Source: Rhodospirillales bacterium (GTDB taxonomy: Bacteria > Pseudomonadota > Alphaproteobacteria > UBA828). From it: a DNA stretch of 6,738 nucleotides. The stretch covers positions 1 through 6,738 of the forward strand of contig JAPOPO010000059.1 of NCBI GenBank assembly GCA_026712885.1. The letters run 5' to 3'. Shown piece by piece: positions 4,940 through 6,738 of the stretch. The position numbers and the translations under genes are program-made. Under the pieces are notes generated by a model that did not search any database, was not told the DNA's origin, and saw only the letters and a list, made by a program, of their open reading frames with translations. Positions within the stretch are counted from its first letter, which is position 1. The number at the start of each line of letters is the position of its first letter.

Positions 4940-6176
4940 AACGGAGCGCCTCCACGGGATCGAGCCGCGCCGCCCGCCAGGCGGGGTAGATCGTGGCCAG
5001 GAACGAGAGGCCGATTGCCATCGCCGCCACGATCACCACCTCGGTCGGATCGGTCCGCGACGGGAGCTGGGAGAGAAAGCGGATCTCGGCCGGGAAGAGC
5101 GCCGCGTCGGTCATGCTTTCCAGCCAGACCCGGATGGTGTCGATATTGGCGGCGAAGGCGATGCCGCCTCCGACGCCGAGCACGGTCCCCGCCACCCCGA
5201 TCGCCGCGCCATTCATGAAGAAGATGCGCAGAATCTGCCCGCGCGTCGCCCCCATGGTTCGCAGGATCGCGATGTCACGGCCCTTGTCCTTCACCACCAT
5301 GATCAGCCCGGCGATGATATTGAAGGCGGCCACCAGCACGATCAGTGTCAAGATCACGAACATGACATTGCGCTCGACCTGGAGCGCATTGACGAACTGA
5401 GCGTTTGCCCGGCGCCAGTCGACGATCCACCCCTGCTTGTCCACGACCTGCTTTACCCCGGCCTCGACCTCGCGTATGCGCTCGGGATCGGCGACCGTCA
5501 TTTCTATGGCGGTGACCACGCCCTTCTTCCGGAAATAGACCTGGGCAAGGTCGAGCGGCATGAAGACGAACGTGGCGTCGTACTCGAACATGCCGATGTC
5601 GAAGGTCGCCGCCACGGTGTAGGCGCGCGAGCGCGGCACGCTCCCCATCAAGGTGGACCGGCCTTCCGGCGAGAGCAGCGTGATCGAATCGCCGACACGG
5701 ACGCCGAGCTTGCGGGCCATGCGGTTGCCGATCACGACGCCTTCGCCGGTGGCAAAATCGTCGAGCGTGCCCGCGACCACGTTCTCCTTCAGCAAGGGCC
5801 GCGCCTCAAGATGGGCTTCGCGCACGCCGCGCACCTGGCCGAAGGTGGCCTTGCCGTTCGCCGCCGCGATCACCTGCCCGGCGACGATAGGCGAGACGGT
5901 GACGATGCCATCCACCGCCTTGATGCGTCCCGCGAGCGTATCGAAGTCGGTGAAGCCGTCCTCGAAGGCATAGGTCGTCATGTGGCCGTTGAGGCCGAGA
6001 ATCCGGGTCAGCAGCTCCTCGCGAAAGCCGTTCATCACCGACATTACGATGATGAGCGTGGCCACGCCGAGGAATATGCCGATCAGCGAGAAGGCCGCGA
6101 TGACCGAGACGAGGCCTTCCTGCCGGCGGGCGCGCAGGTAGCGAAACGCGACGAGGCGTTCGAAGGCTGAGAACAT
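4932..6176 (-). CDS. lolC: lipoprotein-releasing ABC permease, LolC/LolE family
   Basis: The membrane subunit that receives lipoproteins from the inner membrane and hands them to LolA. At 414 residues it has the usual length and four-TM layout. TM1 is at about 23-49, ending in the family mark MSVMNGFREEL. A periplasmic domain of about 215 residues follows, then TM2 (about 271-294), TM3 (about 317-344) and TM4 (about 379-398). The cytoplasmic coupling segment KDKGRDIAILRTMGATRGQI (296-315) contacts LolD, and the C-terminus YPAWRAARLDPVEALRYE is the FtsX/LolC signature. A segment near VPRSRAYTV (180-188) with Pro181 resembles the LolC 'Hook' that grips LolA. Only one permease gene is present between proS and lolD, so it may form a homodimer like the LolF type, or a second gene lies elsewhere. 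The start ATG 6176 is 12 nt after the proS stop. No strong ribosome binding site is seen, but the N-terminus matches the family. The lolC/lolE/lolF name is uncertain. Confidence 0.92.
   Translation of the reverse strand: MFSAFERLVAFRYLRARRQEGLVSVIAAFSLIGIFLGVATLIIVMSVMNGFREELLTRILGLNGHMTTYAFEDGFTDFDTLAGRIKAVDGIVTVSPIVAGQVIAAANGKATFGQVRGVREAHLEARPLLKENVVAGTLDDFATGEGVVIGNRMARKLGVRVGDSITLLSPEGRSTLMGSVPRSRAYTVAATFDIGMFEYDATFVFMPLDLAQVYFRKKGVVTAIEMTVADPERIREVEAGVKQVVDKQGWIVDWRRANAQFVNALQVERNVMFVILTLIVLVAAFNIIAGLIMVVKDKGRDIAILRTMGATRGQILRIFFMNGAAIGVAGTVLGVGGGIAFAANIDTIRVWLESMTDAALFPAEIRFLSQLPSRTDPTEVVIVAAMAIGLSFLATIYPAWRAARLDPVEALRYE
4949..4953 (-). promoter_or_regulatory. ribosome binding site of lolD within the end of the permease gene
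   Basis: The minus strand reads GGAGG, 9 nt before the lolD ATG (4939). It supports that start and the overlap of the two genes. Confidence 0.6.
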
Positions 6177-6188
6177 GCGTGTCGGTCG

Positions 6189-6738
6189 CTAACCTTCTAG
6201 GGGCCGCCCCGCCACCGATTCGAACGAGAGCGCCTCGGCCTCGCGGCCGGCCCGTGCCTTCAGCGCCGCCGTGCCCGCCTTGACGCCGCGCGGGCCGATC
6301 GCGACCTGCCAGGGCAGCCCGATCAGCTCCATCTCAGCGAACTTGACGCCCGCTCGCTCGTCCCGGTCGTCGTAGAGCACCTCGACGCCCGACTCGACGA
6401 GGCGCTCATAGAGCGCTTCGCAGGCTTGGTCGCATGCCGCATCGCCCGCGCGCAGGTTGATCAGGCCCACCCCGAACGGGGCGGCGACCTCGGGCCAGAT
6501 TATGCCGGCCTCGTCGTGGCTCGCCTCGATGATCGCGCCCGCGAGGCGCGAGACGCCGATCCCGTAGGAGCCCATTTCCACCGCGACCTCGGCGCCGTCC
6601 GGGTCGTTCACCGTGGCGCCCATGGCCTTCGAGTACTTGGTGCCGAAATAGAAGATGTGGCCGACCTCGATGCCGCGGCCCTGGTAGAGCGCATCCTCTG
6701 GCACCGGGCAGGCGGCGGGGTCGTGCTTGTCGTCGGTC
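6189..6738 (-). CDS. proS: prolyl-tRNA synthetase, 3' part (C-terminal 182 residues)
   Basis: The C-terminal part of ProS, the class II enzyme that charges tRNA-Pro with proline in the cytoplasm. The gene runs off the right edge of the window; the open frame reaches base 6737 without a stop, so the GTG at 6704 is an internal Val codon and not a start. Visible are the end of the catalytic core, GIEVGHIFYFGTKYSKAMGA, and class II motif 3 GSYGIGVSR (complement of 6546-6572) with its ATP-contacting Arg. The HGTP anticodon-binding domain follows, with VEVLYDDRDERAGVKFAEMELIGLPWQVAIG near the end. The protein stops soon after this domain, without the extra zinc-binding tail of archaeal/eukaryote-type ProS. 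It ends 12 nt before the lolC/E start, a gene order I know from alphaproteobacteria, and is the first visible gene of the operon. Confidence 0.93.
   Translation of the reverse strand, partial: TDDKHDPAACPVPEDALYQGRGIEVGHIFYFGTKYSKAMGATVNDPDGAEVAVEMGSYGIGVSRLAGAIIEASHDEAGIIWPEVAAPFGVGLINLRAGDAACDQACEALYERLVESGVEVLYDDRDERAGVKFAEMELIGLPWQVAIGPRGVKAGTAALKARAGREAEALSFESVAGRPLEG

Noticed and set aside
4115..5218. A 367-codon plus-strand open frame opposite lolD and the permease
   Set aside because: Antisense of well-supported genes, with Arg/Pro/Ala bias and no recognisable domain.
1..6738. Mobile element, CRISPR array, tRNA or phage signature
   Set aside because: No transposase or integrase, terminal inverted repeats, spaced direct repeats or cloverleaf-like sequence was seen on either strand.

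Overview
The window is GC-rich, densely coded bacterial chromosome. It most resembles an alphaproteobacterium, possibly of the Rhodospirillales. The reasons are the proS > lolC/E > lolD gene order with a single LolC/E-type permease, the sequence style of the ProS and LolC/E proteins, and the strong GC bias at third codon positions. The species assignment is inference; there is no rRNA or other marker gene here.

Left part, plus strand (about 1-2880): a loose series of four genes. First comes a 75-codon stub of a nitrilase-superfamily carbon-nitrogen hydrolase, which keeps only the N-terminal part with the first catalytic residue (Glu) and looks like a remnant. A spacer with a perfect 9-bp hairpin follows, then a complete 12-TM-type major facilitator exporter (EntS/MFS_3-like). 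Next are a small single-domain STAS protein (anti-sigma-factor-antagonist type) and, 51 bp later, a GPP34-domain protein, which is a bacterial relative of the eukaryotic Golgi proteins GOLPH3/Vps74. The STAS + GPP34 pair is the least ordinary part of the window.

Right part, minus strand (6738 down to 2916): a tightly packed apparent operon. In transcription order it holds proS (3' end only), a lolC/E permease, lolD, a stand-alone class I glutamine amidotransferase, and ubiX. The gaps are 12 nt, an 8-nt overlap, 4 nt and 1 nt, so co-transcription and translational coupling are likely. The LolC/E and LolD proteins together form the ABC machine that releases lipoproteins from the inner membrane to the carrier LolA. 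UbiX makes prenylated FMN for a UbiD-type decarboxylase, as in ubiquinone synthesis. The amidotransferase has an intact catalytic triad but no synthase partner in view.

The two blocks converge in a 35-bp gap (2881-2915) that holds a short imperfect hairpin. No tRNA, rRNA, CRISPR array, insertion sequence or long repeat was seen. No gene-free stretch exceeds 300 bases.
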